Below are positions 44,162-55,397 of a stretch of DNA of 64,000 nucleotides, in pieces (position 1 is the first letter of the stretch; every line of letters begins with the position of its first letter). The stretch covers positions 5,862,001 to 5,926,000 of the forward strand of contig JAYKKM010000375.1 in NCBI GenBank assembly GCA_035772405.1, written 5' to 3'. The position numbers and the translations under genes are program-made. The notes below the pieces were generated by a model. The model was not told the DNA's origin. It saw only the letters and a list, made by a program, of their open reading frames with translations, and made no database searches. This stretch comes from Chrysogorgia sp. JL179-B06. Its lineage: Eukaryota; Cnidaria; Anthozoa; Scleralcyonacea; Chrysogorgiidae.

Positions 44162-44592
44162 GTGTCCTGGTACTCCAGTCAAAATACAAGTGCATTGAGT
44201 TCATGTGAAAGATCATACTGACTTAGGTTTATTTCCAAACTTTCAGCATTCAAATCAATTAAGTTAAAGTTGAACTAACTGTTTCTACTCGCGTATTATG
44301 CCTAAGAAGCTCCTCTACTTTCCCGCATGAGGAACTAGTTTATTTCGACTAATTTTCATCCAAAGAGCACTCACAACAGCTATCACTATGTGATCGCCAT
44401 CAAAACAACTCCTGCACTGCCGATAAAGAAGCACTCGTTTCAAAACCAATATGGCGTCAAAATCCTCAAATTTTCAACTTCAACTATACTTCTTAACTTA
44501 ATTGATAGAAATGCTGAAACTTTGGGAATAAACTAAAGTCAGTAAGATCTTTCATATGAACTACATTTGTATTTTGGCTGGAGTATACCCCT
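44162..44592. mobile_element. TTAA-flanked foldback element
   Basis: TTAA at 44158-44161 and 44593-44596. The arms tactccagtcaaaatacaag and catttgtattttggctggag, and the inner ccaaactttcagcattcaaa with its diverged complement, pair around about 44370. It is inserted inside the tRNA-like array region. Confidence 0.75.
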
Positions 44593-44797
44593 TTAAAAGA
44601 CATTGACAACAAAAATAAGTAGCTTTTAGATCAAAATGTGACTTCATGTGACTTAAATAGCACTAATATAGGGTTTGAAATTGAAAAATGCTGCTAACCT
44701 GAATCATAATTGTCCGCCATGTCATCATTGTTCGCCTGAATCATTGTTCGATGTATTTCGATACGCGTGAACAACCATAACAAAGCGAAATTATTAT

Positions 44798-45194
44798 CAG
44801 GGTTCGTACAGGTTAGGGAGAAACTCAAGGATTCTCAAGGACTTTCAAGGCCTTATATCAAGAAAGTCAAGGAACAAAGGGCTGAAAAGGAGGCTTTATA
44901 TGGAAAGCAGTGGAAAATCACGAAAATGAAAAACTGTTACTTATACTTGCCACTTCAATGAATTTTAAACTACATGAGTCATCAAGGAAGCGAACTCGCG
45001 AAGATGCTGACAAAATTCTCTCTTTCAGAAAATGTCATAAAAATTAAATTATGAAGGATTCAAGGACTTCAGAAAATGTCATAAAAATTAAATTATGAAG
45101 GATTCAAGGACTTTCCACCACTTCTTCATAAATTCATTTTCTTTTTAAAATTCAAGTACATTCAAGTACTAATTCAAGTTCTGTACGAGCCCTG
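44798..45194. mobile_element. MITE with cagggttcgtacagg ends
   Basis: cagggttcgtacagg at 44798 and ctgtacgagccctg ending at 45194 are terminal inverted repeats. The interior has a direct repeat of about 43 bp (cagaaaatgtcataaaaatt at 45020-45110) and caaggactttcaagg motifs. The superfamily is not assigned. Confidence 0.7.
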
Positions 45195-45484
45195 TTACTC
45201 GATTTTCGTGAATGTCTTCCTTTTTCAATTGAACCACAACATTTTATGTTGTCGTTCAGTTGCTTAAACTTCCTAATATCATGTGACTCATACATGTTAA
45301 AAGGAAACGACGAAATCCTACTATTTATTTCTGTAAACTTTTTTATAGATATGAATCCCAAAACATTCTGAATCAGAAAACTTTCTCTGACATGTAAAGG
45401 TAGTCTGATATATACTGTCAAGCTACGATTTACCTCAATACAATATGCACGAGCTGTGCAATATTTAATCACATAAACATGAAT

Positions 45485-45880
45485 AGTTAACAAGCTCGAA
45501 GACTGACTAAATCGGACCTGTACAGCTTTCTGATCGCTGGTGAGAATATAGAGGCTTTGACCAATCATGAGCAAATCAGGTGCTGGATTTCACATCGCAT
45601 TTACACAACTAATGTTCTAGTGAGAATATAGATAGACGCTTTTTGGCGATGATGAGCGATATGGTCGTCAATATGTTACTTACAGGCAGAACTAGAAGAT
45701 TTATTCTAATTCATGTTCACAGCTGTAAAACTAGCTAAATTCAACTTGCAGCTTTCTGATCGTCGGTGAGAAAAAAGACACAGACACTTTAGCCCCTCAT
45801 GACATGATCGTTACAGTAATATGTGACTTATACGCACTGTCGAGATTACTAATTCATGATTGTGCATATAGCTGTCAAGG
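45485..45880 (-). repeat. Tandem array of degenerate tRNA-like units, block 2
   Basis: This continues the array at 43250-44035 (actgactaaatcggacctgt at 45503, gctttctgatcgtcggtgag at about 45747). The two MITEs above lie between the blocks, so they probably split one array. Confidence 0.6.
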
Positions 45881-47139
45881 AAAACGTGTTCACAATTGGA
45901 CAGGAAAACGTGCTTAAAAAAGTAGGTCGTATAAATACATTGACGTAAAATTATAGGACGCGAACTTCAGATCAGTTTTAATATACATACTTTCCGCCCG
46001 TTCAGGCTTCTTCTTCAGTGTACATAAAACACTTGGCTTCAACAATTAATACGGCATAGACATGAATAAATAAGCATACATAATACGATGACAAAGAGCT
46101 AGGTTTTTAAAAAGTAAAAAGTATGTAAAACTTATGTTAAAATAATGTTAAAAATAATTAGTCTTGAAAAGTTCAACTATATATATATATTTATATATAT
46201 ATATATATATATAAATATATACTGTATATATATATAGTTCTGTTTTTGCATATGCTTTTGCACATAACTCATGTGCGCTCGAATAAGCCACTCTTGTATA
46301 AGTAGACGTTTCTCGCAGCTGTTTTTATCGCTTTTGTTGTTAATTGAAACGTCTGTTTATTAAAACTGATCCTATATCTTTTCTGACCCGATCCGTCTGT
46401 ATATTAAAACGCGCGTGCCATATTTTATTCCTTTTACTATAAATATCCAGCGTTGCGTATCCTTTGGGTCCTCCAAGCAAGTAACATCGCCGTTGGTTAT
46501 CCAATTTTCATACGAAGCTATATATGTACATCATTAAACATGACTTTAGGTAAACAACTATGTTTTGGGGCACAGCCCATAGAGTATGATTTATTTATAT
46601 TCGAACAAGCACACAGGGTATAAGGTTGTCCTATTTATCCGAGTCAGAGAATCATGTTTTAAGAGCTCGACTATTCAGTTTATCACTCTTGCGTGAACGG
46701 AAAACCCAACTGATATAGGAGTTCCGAGGTTTAAGGCTTTTATTCGAGAAGACCAAAAGTCTTACGATTTGCTGGTGTTGTTGTAGGCAGCACCTTCTCC
46801 TTAATGATTTTAAATAAAGTTATGTTTAGTGCGTGATCGTTTATATTTATTCTGGCTATTGATGCGCTTATATATATATATATATATATACATGTGTGTG
46901 TGTGAAATGAGCATGTTCAAGCCTTCATCTTCACCACTTTCAACGCGTGTTTTCAGACAACTTTCAAGCTTGACAATTCTCTGATCATTGCAGTTAGTGT
47001 TCAGGGTAAGCAATAAACTGAAAGTAGTATATCGGTCGACGTCGTGCACAGAGCGTGACAATACTGTACGCAACGTCCTGTTTGGATGAAGGACGTCGTT
47101 GAGATTACATTCTTGGGATTAATAATCACACATATAGCA
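45881..47139. other. Left-arm-specific sequence, no gene seen
   Basis: It contains a possible hammerhead-like core on the minus strand near 45985-46020 (ctgaaga, short stem, GGAAAG), a (TA)n tract (46181-46240) and another at 46869-46890. The ORF at 46810-47073 is not recognised. Confidence 0.45.
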
Positions 47140-47810
47140 GTACTTGGCTACCTGTAGCGAACTATACTAGCTGTACCTTCATAAAATATGTATAGGAAGT
47201 CATGAAACATGACAATATGTACAGCATTAAATAAGTTATGGTACTCACAAATTGACTGATACCCTTGTACTTCTTATAGACGAGTCGAAAGGTATAGGGA
47301 TCTCCTGACATATGTCGAATGTCTGTCTTCCTTATGCTGCGAGGCTAATCATGAACTGAAACTTTGAAAAACTCATTGAAAATCAATGAGCAATTACTTA
47401 ATAGGCGATAATAATAACTCTGGGCGGAATATATTACACGCACGCACTATACAGTTTGTATAAAATTAACACGAAACCGGCAGAAAAACAATTAGTATTC
47501 TTTTAAAATATAACATATTGTGGTAGTTTGAAAGCCCTAGACACCACTGAGTCACGGGCAATTAAGATACACTTAAAGTTTTAAGTGTATATGCATAGTA
47601 AAAGTATTTAAAAGCTATATTAATTTTCTGTCGATTTCGTTACAAACTGTAGTCGTAGAGCAACCTCGTGGGGTTGACTGCATGTAGAGTAGCTTCACAT
47701 GACGTCAAAGCGGCCATGTTAGACGGTAACTTCAAAGTTCCGACGTTCAACAAATCGAATCATCACTCTAGGTTTCGGTGGCTTTCCTATATTTTTCGTG
47801 TCGACAACTT
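47140..47810. repeat. Innermost palindrome arm, left
   Basis: It is the diverged reverse complement of 48720-49520. For example, atacccttgtacttcttata with gacgagtcgaaaggtatagg (47261-47300) pairs with 49385-49420. The phrase gtcgacaacttgcaatt inside also recurs as a direct repeat near 48380. No gene is recognised. Confidence 0.75.
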
Positions 47811-48719
47811 GCAATTATTGAATCATCCTTGACGATAGTCCTGTATGTATCGTCCTCGCTTTTTGACAATGCACACACTTCCCAAATTTGCTTCCAGTTG
47901 AGCCTTGAAACAGATTGCATGAAATAGAAGGTTTCGCGTATTCTCCAGTTGGCGAGTAATTGTAAATGCCGATATTGAAAATAATTTATATTAACACAAC
48001 TTTCATGGTTGTACTTTAAAAGTACAAAACTCTCAGAAGCAATTATTATAAAGCAATGTAGTCAGGTAAAACCCTGAAAGGGTGCACAAATCGAACGACC
48101 CTTGAAGCGATTGCCATATAAACAACAAGGCACAAGCCCGTAATCGCCAAATAATCAAACGATCTTAATACTTTCAGTAAACAAAACCTATAGTGCTGAA
48201 TTCAGCAGATTCAAGCGACAATTCCGATATATAATTCATGTAAATCGTACCAACAGAAAATGTTTTTAAAATTTATCGTATCACGTTTCTAAAATGTAAT
48301 ACGACACCTACATGATACGACTGATACGACTAGAGGCCACTGACGTCTGGGTTTCGGTGGCTTTCCTGTATTTTTCGTGTCGACAAATTGCAATTGTATC
48401 ATCCCGTCAGGCCTTGCGAAACTGTAAGGCAATGTTACGTGCTCGATTTTTTCGAGTTCTGACTTTTCGACAGCTTTGCCTTTGATCGAGTTGAGGTGCA
48501 GTTTTCCGACGGTATTGGTGTATTCATGAGTAGTTGATCAGTAATGTTGCTGACAAGGTTTGTCCATGAAGACAGATTAGACGAATTTATCACAGACGCG
48601 AAAAAATGCCGTGTTGACATCAGTACCTAGGAAGTTTGAGTATATAAAAGAACATATAAATATTGTTAATCTAGTAACAGCTTGCTGTTCCAACAACTAT
48701 ACAATACGCAAGTAAGAAA
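47811..48719. other. Palindrome centre
   Basis: This is the unpaired loop between the innermost arms. The direct repeat tttcggtggctttcctgtat occurs at about 47772 and 48350. The minus ORF 48435-48620 (MSTRHFFASVINSS...) has no recognised relative. If the head-to-head genes share a promoter region it would lie somewhere around here, but I see no clear promoter. Confidence 0.5.
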
Positions 48720-49520
48720 CACCGAGTTGATTCGATTTGTTGAACGGCGGAACTTTGAAGTTATACCCCCAAAATGGCCGTGCTTTGACGTCATGTGAAG
48801 CTACTCTACATACAGTCAACCACACGTTGTCAATTGAACTCTTTGTTCTTCCTAAATTCAAAGGAGTTCATCTACCATGAAGTGCTTACTGCGCTTGCGT
48901 ATGTCGCTGCGTTACGATTCTTACGACAAGTGTAAACTAGGCTTAAGTGTGTGCGTAGTGAAAGTAATTTAAAAGCTAATTAATTTTCTGTGAATTTCGT
49001 TACACACTGTAGAGCAACATGAAGTGCTTACTGCGCTTGCGTATGTTGCTGCGTTACGATTCTTACGACAAGTGTAAACTAGGCTTTAAAACTTCAAGTG
49101 TATCTTAATTATACCCGAGGTGTACAAGACCTTATTCTTTCGCACATCCGTGGCTCCGAGGTGTCTATGGCTTTCAAACTAGCACAATGGGCGGGTTGTT
49201 TTAAAAGAATACTAATTGTTTTTTCTGCCGGTTTCGTGTTTATTTTATACAAACTGTATAGTGCGTGCGTGTAATATATTCCGCCCAGAGTTATTATCGC
49301 CTTAATTGAGTAATTGCTCATTGATTTTTAATGAGTTTCGCCTTGCAGCATAAGGAAGACAGATATTCGACGTATGTCTGGATCCCTATACCTTTCGACT
49401 CGTCTATAAGAAGTGCAGGATCTCAGTCAATCTGTGAGTACCCATAACTTAATGCTATACATATTGTCTATGTTTCATAACTTCCTATACATATTGTATG
49501 AAGGTACAGGTATAGTTCGC
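48720..49520. repeat. Innermost palindrome arm, right
   Basis: Partner of 47140-47810. It holds an internal direct repeat of about 55 bp (atgaagtgcttactgcgctt at 48878 and 49018). Confidence 0.75.
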
Positions 49521-50000
49521 TACAGGTAAGGTATACAGGTGTTTTTAAGACTAAGGTACAGGAAGTTAAGGCCCAAACGTTAGATCTCCTACACACTATT
49601 TCGGCATGAGTACACCAACCTTGTATTTGTAGTTTTACACCCCATACTTATACGCGGGATCACTCAAACCAAACACGGGTCTCAAATTTTGTCTCGTTCA
49701 CACTGTACGTAAACACGACGCGAACATAACGAGAACGACGTCTCTTAACCCTTTAAGCCCCAGTATCAACATACAAATTCTCCTTATTGTTCTCCAAACA
49801 TTTCTTATAGTACTAGTTGGGAGAAGTTGTTTCAAAAACATGTCTGTTTGTCTTTGTGATCATTTTCTTTATGAAACTGATTACTAATTGCATGAAGATG
49901 AAATTTTCGCACGAAAAGATATTTTACAATTTTTCTCAAGAGATTGCAAAGATCACAAATATGTAAAATATCGAAACCCCGGATAAGCACTTTAACCTTT
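49521..50000. other. Right-arm-specific sequence, no gene seen
   Basis: Nothing recognisable. On the left the corresponding position is the junction that carries the 4.8-kb insertion. Confidence 0.5.
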
Positions 50001-50819
50001 TGTCAGTTTTGAACGAGTCATTGCTTTAGTTGACTGAGCCATAGTATACGAGTCCTTCAGTTCACACGAGCCAGCAAGTAGTATGGTGGTTACTTACACT
50101 ACTCTATCAACTGGGAGATCCAAATCCTGCATGGTTGGACCACCACTCAGGATCTTAAAATAATTGAGGAGAAACGTGCTGCCTTTGCAACAACATCAGT
50201 AAATGGTGAGACTTTCGCGTCTGCTCGGATAACGACCTTTAATCGACCTTAAATGGATGACTTTCTAAAGTATTGAACGTCATATAAGATCTGCACAAAT
50301 GGTTCGATGCATTCGTAAGACAATCCATTCGATCGCATGTGTTAAAAAGAGAAAAATCGCAGCAAATATATCCTGTGTAAACGGGCCTTTAAGCTGCGTT
50401 TACATATAGTGCAATTAATCGACCGATTTATGGTTTAGATGCATGTTAATGACAAAAAACTGTCAGCGGAATGCTTGGTGGGCTCATAATCCTTGTTCTT
50501 GTACTTACCATTCATCTTCGAGCGTTGGTATAATATCTCTCCCAAGTGAGCGAAGCGAACGAGAAGATAAAATTCGGCCATGTAATGTTCTGATTATATT
50601 GAAATCGATGAAATAGCCATGATGATTACTTCCCCTAGATAACGAAGATAGAAGATAAAAATGATATTTTCGATGATATTATTTAGGAGAAATTATTTAG
50701 GAGAAAACGTCGTATTTCGTATAAATAGATACAATGCATATATATAAAATGCATACCAGTTTGCAATAACACTTCGAAATAGTCATTCGTGTTTTTATAA
50801 GATTCAATAAAACGATATC

Positions 50820-52140
50820 TCATAGATTTCTTAAATAAATAGACACTAGGAATTCTGCTTATATCATGAAGTAAGCTATTGCATAACTTAATACTGCTAA
50901 CTGTGAATGAATTGCCAGCCTCACTGGTGTCGTATCATGGCTATACATATAGGACAGACTAAATTACATTGACCATGCCTAGTCTGTCTTGAGCATGTGT
51001 AGAGTAGTGTGTAATTAACAAAGGCATCAATATATGATGGTGAATCTCCTTTTGGTTTCTTATAAACTAGGACACACTTACTTATTGTGACCTCGTCATA
51101 AAAAGGAATCCAACATAATTTCTGAATATTTTCTATTTGAATATTTTTGCCTGAATCGTGCTTGCAGATTTCCAAATTTGATATTTACATACTAGATTAC
51201 ATTATCATAATTTTGCGGCAACGGGATATATACTTTTACAATATTATCTCACTTGCTTTAATACACTTATTTGATCGTTTTATTGTTTTGACTTGTGCAA
51301 GGTTTTGTAGGGCCTTTCCAGGCCATTATTTAACGTTTTTGTAGATAGAAACGTTCCTGTCTTTATGATTGCTTTGGTGTATATTCACGCCTCGTGTTTT
51401 GCGTCCAAGCACGCCTCGTTTGATTTATGTGTGTTGGCATTTACACATTGATGTTTTTTGTCATTGGTACTCAAATATTGTTGTGGTATACTGCCATGAG
51501 CGGTGTTGTTTGGCATGTCTTGTCTTTTCAGCTTCACTCCAATTGATGAAAATGCCCAGAGATTCATGTGCTCTTTAATTGATTTACCACTGGTTTTGTC
51601 TCATAAGCCAAAGTTACCTAAGCTTTTAACTAAACCAGTTAAATTGCATAATATCGTAGGCGATGGAAACTGTTTATTTCGAGCTCTTTCGTATATTATT
51701 ACCGGGCGACAAGTATGACTTTTTAGAGTAGAATTGCATAATTATCTGTTTCACCAATACTTTGTTATGCTTGTGCTGAAAATGCGAAACTTTATTTTCT
51801 ACACACTTAAAATGCCCGCAGCACTCCCTACCTTGCAGGTATCCTAGTTTAAGAATTATATTTAAATCCTCTTTTGAAAAATAAGTCCAAATTAAACTAC
51901 GACGTACAATATAACTGATTTTATAAGAGCATTATAAATGAAACGTTTTCTTTCACCAATTGACGATTTTTTCTCTCGTTGATTTTTTACCAGGAAAACT
52001 GAGCTTATAAAGCATAACAGAGTTTAATATCTGGCGGTGATAAGAGCGGGCTGTTATGAGACATTGCACGTCAAACATCGTGTGGTGGGATTCTACCGTA
52101 TTTCTCATCTTGACTGTCATCTGGACATCAACCATTGAAG
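50820..52140 (-). pseudogene. Dead LINE ORF2 C-terminal fragment, right arm copy
   Basis: The minus strand reads VDVQMTVKMRNTVESHHTMF (52135 downward) and, after a right-arm insertion at about 51160-51850, LCWIPFYDE and KPKGDSPSYIDAFVNYTLLY. It is the inverted partner of 40470-41170 and equally broken. Confidence 0.7.
51503..51718 (+). CDS. OTU-type cysteine protease fragment in a right-arm insertion
   Basis: The open frame ends in KLHNIVGDGNCLFRALSYII, then TGRQ. GDGNCLFRALS is the catalytic Asp-Gly-Asn-Cys block of OTU deubiquitinase-like proteases. The rest of an OTU domain (the histidine region) is not present, and the frame stops three codons later. A possible splice donor GTATGA overlaps the end. 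OTU domains are carried by some cnidarian transposons as well as host genes, so this may be a transposon fragment or a captured exon. It is embedded in about 0.7 kb that is absent from the left arm. Confidence 0.5.
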   Translation: MLFGMSCLFSFTPIDENAQRFMCSLIDLPLVLSHKPKLPKLLTKPVKLHNIVGDGNCLFRALSYIITGRQV

Positions 52141-52372
52141 GAGATATAGTGGAAACACTCTTTTGTTACGATACAACACTTGAAGGTAAAACTAATGATA
52201 ATAAAGCTTTATTAGACCATTTTAGCATGAAAATACAATGGTATAACGACAGTTAAAAATAGATAGTAAGTTAATATATAATTACGCTACAAAATTATAC
52301 TACTACTTAAAATATAAATCCCTAATGGCCCTTGGAATAAATGACTGCTTGTGCCTCTCTGTCACGGATAAT

Positions 52373-52425
52373 GTTAACGCTCGTCTACGAGTTCGCTTAG
52401 ACCTGAGCGAACTCGTAGACTAGCG
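52373..52425. repeat. Short palindrome beside a TTAA element
   Basis: cgctcgtctacgagttcgct and agcgaactcgtagactagcg form a hairpin with an 8-nt loop, ending directly at the TTAA of the next element. Confidence 0.8.
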
Positions 52426-52429
52426 TTAA

Positions 52430-52903
52430 AGGACATTGGCAACAAAAATTAAGTTTGTCTAATATGAAAGAACTCGTAAAATGATAGAGCAACACCTTTT
52501 ACAACTTTCCCGTATTTTACTTCGTTTTTGAAATATTTCAGTTTGTTTGATATGTAAATGAGATGGTCTCTGACGTCAGGTGTGGGGTGGAGAATTTTCA
52601 CTCATTAAAATATCAGTTACATCTTCAAGTTTGTTCCACAAATTTACTTGAAAATGTGCGTATAACAACTCCCCATGATAATGAACGTTGTAAACTTAGC
52701 AATCACTGAGATATAATACATTTTTTAATGAATGAAAATTCTCTACCCCACACCTGACGTCAGAGACCATCTCATTTACATATCAAACAAACTGAGATAT
52801 TTCAAAAACAAAGTAAAATACGGAAAAGTTGTAAAAGGTGTTACTCTATCATTTTACGAGTTCTTTCATATTAGACAAACTTAATTTTTGTTGCCAATGT
52901 CCT
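52430..52903. mobile_element. TTAA-flanked long foldback element
   Basis: TTAA at 52426-52429 and 52904-52907. The ends aggacattggcaacaaaaat and atttttgttgccaatgtcct are exact complements. About 180-bp arms include cacctgacgtcagagaccat. The arms are about 95% alike by eye, so it is young. It is nested in the dead LINE at 52300-54032. Confidence 0.88.
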
Positions 52904-52954
52904 TTAACATTATCTGGGACAGAGAATCAGAGGCTGTGTTGAAAACAGGCAAGA

Positions 52955-53370
52955 ACCTATAGACGACTTTCACGATCATGCGCAGTAGCAACAAATATTC
53001 AAATTTTCATGATAGGTAAAAACAACTGTTTCAGCTGGAAAGAGCATATTGAAAATAGTAGAAGTGCAAAGTTTGAAAGGAATTGTGTAAAAAAGGAAGA
53101 AGTTACACAAGCAGAAAGTTGGCCATTTCAAAAGGGATTTATTAGTGATTTAATAAGGATTTTGGCTTGGCGGGCGGGCGTTGCACGCCAAGCCAAAATC
53201 CCTATTAAATCCATAGTGAAGAGCAAAACTTCCAAAGTGTGTAGCTTTCGCACTATTTGCCCGATTAGTTTCAAACTTTGCACTTTTGCACTATTTTTAA
53301 TATGATCTTTCTAGCTAAAACAGTTGTTTTAATAAAATTGCTACTGCGCATGACCCTGAAACTCGTCTAT
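52955..53370. mobile_element. Foldback MITE (TA-type target)
   Basis: The ends gacgactttcacgatcatgc with gcagtagcaac and the inverted gttttaataaaattgctact, gcgcatgaccctgaaactcgtc match. The inner arms pair around the hairpin gattttggcttggcgggcgg / cacgccaagccaaaatcc near 53160-53200. TA borders both ends. It is inserted in the dead LINE. Confidence 0.75.
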
Positions 53371-54059
53371 TACATGGGTGAGTCTTATCTTCAATAATAC
53401 GATTTAATTCACGTTTCATTACCTTTTTGCGTCTGACACAAGGTGTTTCGAAATTATCACTGGGGCACCCAATGATAGCTAAACACCTACGCTGCACACG
53501 TTCTAACTCTTGCAATAGATAGTCCGTTATACCACCCCATATTGGTGATGCATACTCTAAAACTGGTCTAATTCTAGAGCGATTACATGGTTATTCCAAC
53601 CTCAATAGGTAATTTTGCCTTCCTGCATTCGCGTAAAATATAGCCCTTTATTAGCTTTAACTGTAATTTCTTCCACATGTGACTATTCCACTTCAGATTG
53701 TTTTGACAACGAACGCCCAATAGTTTAAAGTTATCTACTCTATCAATCTGCTTATTTTCTATGGTTAAACTATCAGGTGGGATACTCTCCCTGAATGAGA
53801 TCCACATATCCTTAGTTTTACCACAGTTCAAGGCCATTTTATTTCGAGATGACCATTCCTCTATACTGTCAAGAACTGTTTCCATTTGGCTTAAACATCC
53901 GACAGGAATAGCTTCGTACAGAGTACAGTCACCAGCGTATTTACATACACCGATACTGTCTTTGATTTCCTGTGGAATGGTATCCTCAAGATCTTCAATA
54001 AGTGCGTTGAACAAGGATGGTGACTTCACCAAAATCCTAAAGTCTCTATTGTAACATCC

Positions 54060-54245
54060 TGTTGAGTGGGTGGGTCGCTACGTACTTATACAAAGGAGTT
54101 TTGTGATTGGTTGATTAAAACAATAAAGCAATAGAAACAACCACAAATAAACCAATGTCCGAACCCTAACCACTTTTGTTTCATGTGTAAGCCAATCACA
54201 AAACCTGTTCATTTTAGGTACGTATTTACCGGAGTGGCTAACACA
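54060..54245. mobile_element. Small MITE
   Basis: cgctacgtacttatacaaag with ggagttttgtgattggttga pairs imperfectly with aagccaatcacaaaacctgt and taggtacgtatttaccg. Non-coding. Confidence 0.6.
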
Positions 54246-54534
54246 TTTGGCTAACACACAAGTACGGTTTATCGTATAACTAGAAAAAATATGAAAGCTG
54301 CTAAGTTCTCAAACGAACTGGATATAATATGAAAAAGAGAAATAAGAAAACTACTCAAACTATTGTACGATGGCGTATAATGACTCGAGTTGACGAAGAC
54401 ATAGTTTAGCCGTTTTTGCACTTTTTGACAGTTGTAACTTGTAACGCTGTTGAAGAGGTGTACTTTATCTTTCTTGTAAGATCAGACAATAAATTACGTG
54501 TTTATAACAATTCGGTATAGCAGTCAGAAATGTT

Positions 54535-54690
54535 TCTGAGTTCTGAACAGGAATTAAACCTGTAACCTTCTGTTATTGCCGGTGAGACGCTTGCTCTTGA
54601 GCTACCGAGACTCAAATCGAGAGAGAAAGTTGCAATGATGTACTGGTTCGATTGATATATGTATGTACTGCCTATGCGGCGGTCACTATA
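54535..54690 (-). repeat. tRNA-derived SINE, single copy
   Basis: Minus-strand tRNA-like head (ttgagtctcggtagctcaag ... ggtttaattcctgttc) plus the body tactggttcgattgatatat seen in the foldback copy at 2234-2690. Confidence 0.6.
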
Positions 54691-55018
54691 TATCAGTCAT
54701 TTGAAAAAATGCTCCCCGAAAATATAGCTCAGAACAAGCTAAAACCTCGCCAGATATTAAGGTAAAGTACAAGTAGCAACTAGGAGAAAGATTGGATTAT
54801 TTTATTCATTAACTATGTCTGCGGGGCGGCGGGGTAGTAAGCCTTAAATAACTATTTAAAAAAATTATTTTAACCCCCCTTCTCATGTGGCAAAATTTCT
54901 TAGACGGTCCCCCCAAAAACATTCAAATTTTATAACCCGGTGGAGAACAGACTTCACCAGGGCCGTACATAAGGATAACACGTGAAATGAGAGTCCTCCA
55001 TTGGCTTGTTGCTTTTAG

Positions 55019-55248
55019 AATTCCGTCTGAATAGTGAAATTCTGGAAACATTTCAGTCCATTGATAAATTGATTTGCATCGTGAAATGCATCGAAGATCC
55101 ATGTTGTAGATCTGTTAATTTCAAACGAAATTCCTTGGAGGAAGCACATGGGGATTGCGACCTTCTGCACGACGTGAACGGAAGTTCCTCAAGCAAACTG
55201 GAAAATAATAAAACGTATCAACATATTCCCCTGATCAATCCTCCGAAG
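55019..55248 (+). CDS. PAN/Apple domain exon (right gene)
   Basis: The acceptor is ttgttgcttttag (AG 55017-55018) and the donor GTAAAC starts at 55249. It encodes FRLNSEILETFQSIDKLICI, VKCIEDPCCRSVNFKRNSLE, EAHGDCDLLHDVNGSSSSKL, ENNKTYQHIPLINPPK. Cysteines match the left copy except for the ten-residue GDC-LL segment, which is missing. Two bases must come from an upstream exon. Sequence identity with the left exon is high and continues about 45 bp upstream and 130 bp into the intron. Confidence 0.87.
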
Positions 55249-55397
55249 GTAAACATAAAATATCATTATAAAATAACGTGTTCAAAAGCTCTGTTCTCAT
55301 TGACTAAATGCAATACGGAATTTACTGTGTATTCCGCTCCTGGATTTTACAAGTTCTCGTTTGAAAAATGACGCCATTGTTATATAATAAAGAGATT

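Larger units (their letters stand above)
52300..54032 (-). pseudogene. Dead LINE (RT to C-terminus), interrupted by two foldback elements
   Basis: The minus strand reads LFNALIEDLEDTIPQEIKDS, CKYAGDCTLYE, NKMALNCGKTKDMWISF, FKLLGVRCQNNLKWNSH, YILRECRKAKLP, then ELERVQRRCLAIIGCP and FETPCVRRKKVM to HPC (about 53375). After the inserts it resumes with RHKQSFIPRAIRDLYF (about 52375-52320). KYADD, the RT catalytic motif, is YAGD here, so an active-site Asp is lost. Stops after EVGITM confirm decay. The family is a common cnidarian LINE. Confidence 0.78.
38200..55300. other. Spacer of the inverted duplication (palindrome core region)
   Basis: Matching inverted blocks are 38.2-38.55 with 54.98-55.35 (PAN exon and flanks), 40.45-42.35 with 50.0-52.2 (dead LINE tail plus MITE) and 47.14-47.8 with 48.72-49.52. 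Blocks unique to one side were inserted or lost later: left 38.6-40.4, 41.24-41.56 and 42.4-47.1; right 49.53-50.0, 51.16-51.85 and 52.3-54.97. The symmetry centre is about 48.2-48.3 kb. The start exons of both head-to-head genes should lie here but I did not find them. Confidence 0.8.

Noticed and set aside
44767..44961. 64-codon ORF (MNNHNKAKLL...)
   Set aside because: Lies inside a MITE with cagggttcgtacagg ends; no recognisable protein.
51385..51567. Minus ORF opposite the OTU fragment
   Set aside because: Shadow of the plus-strand frame; no recognised motifs.
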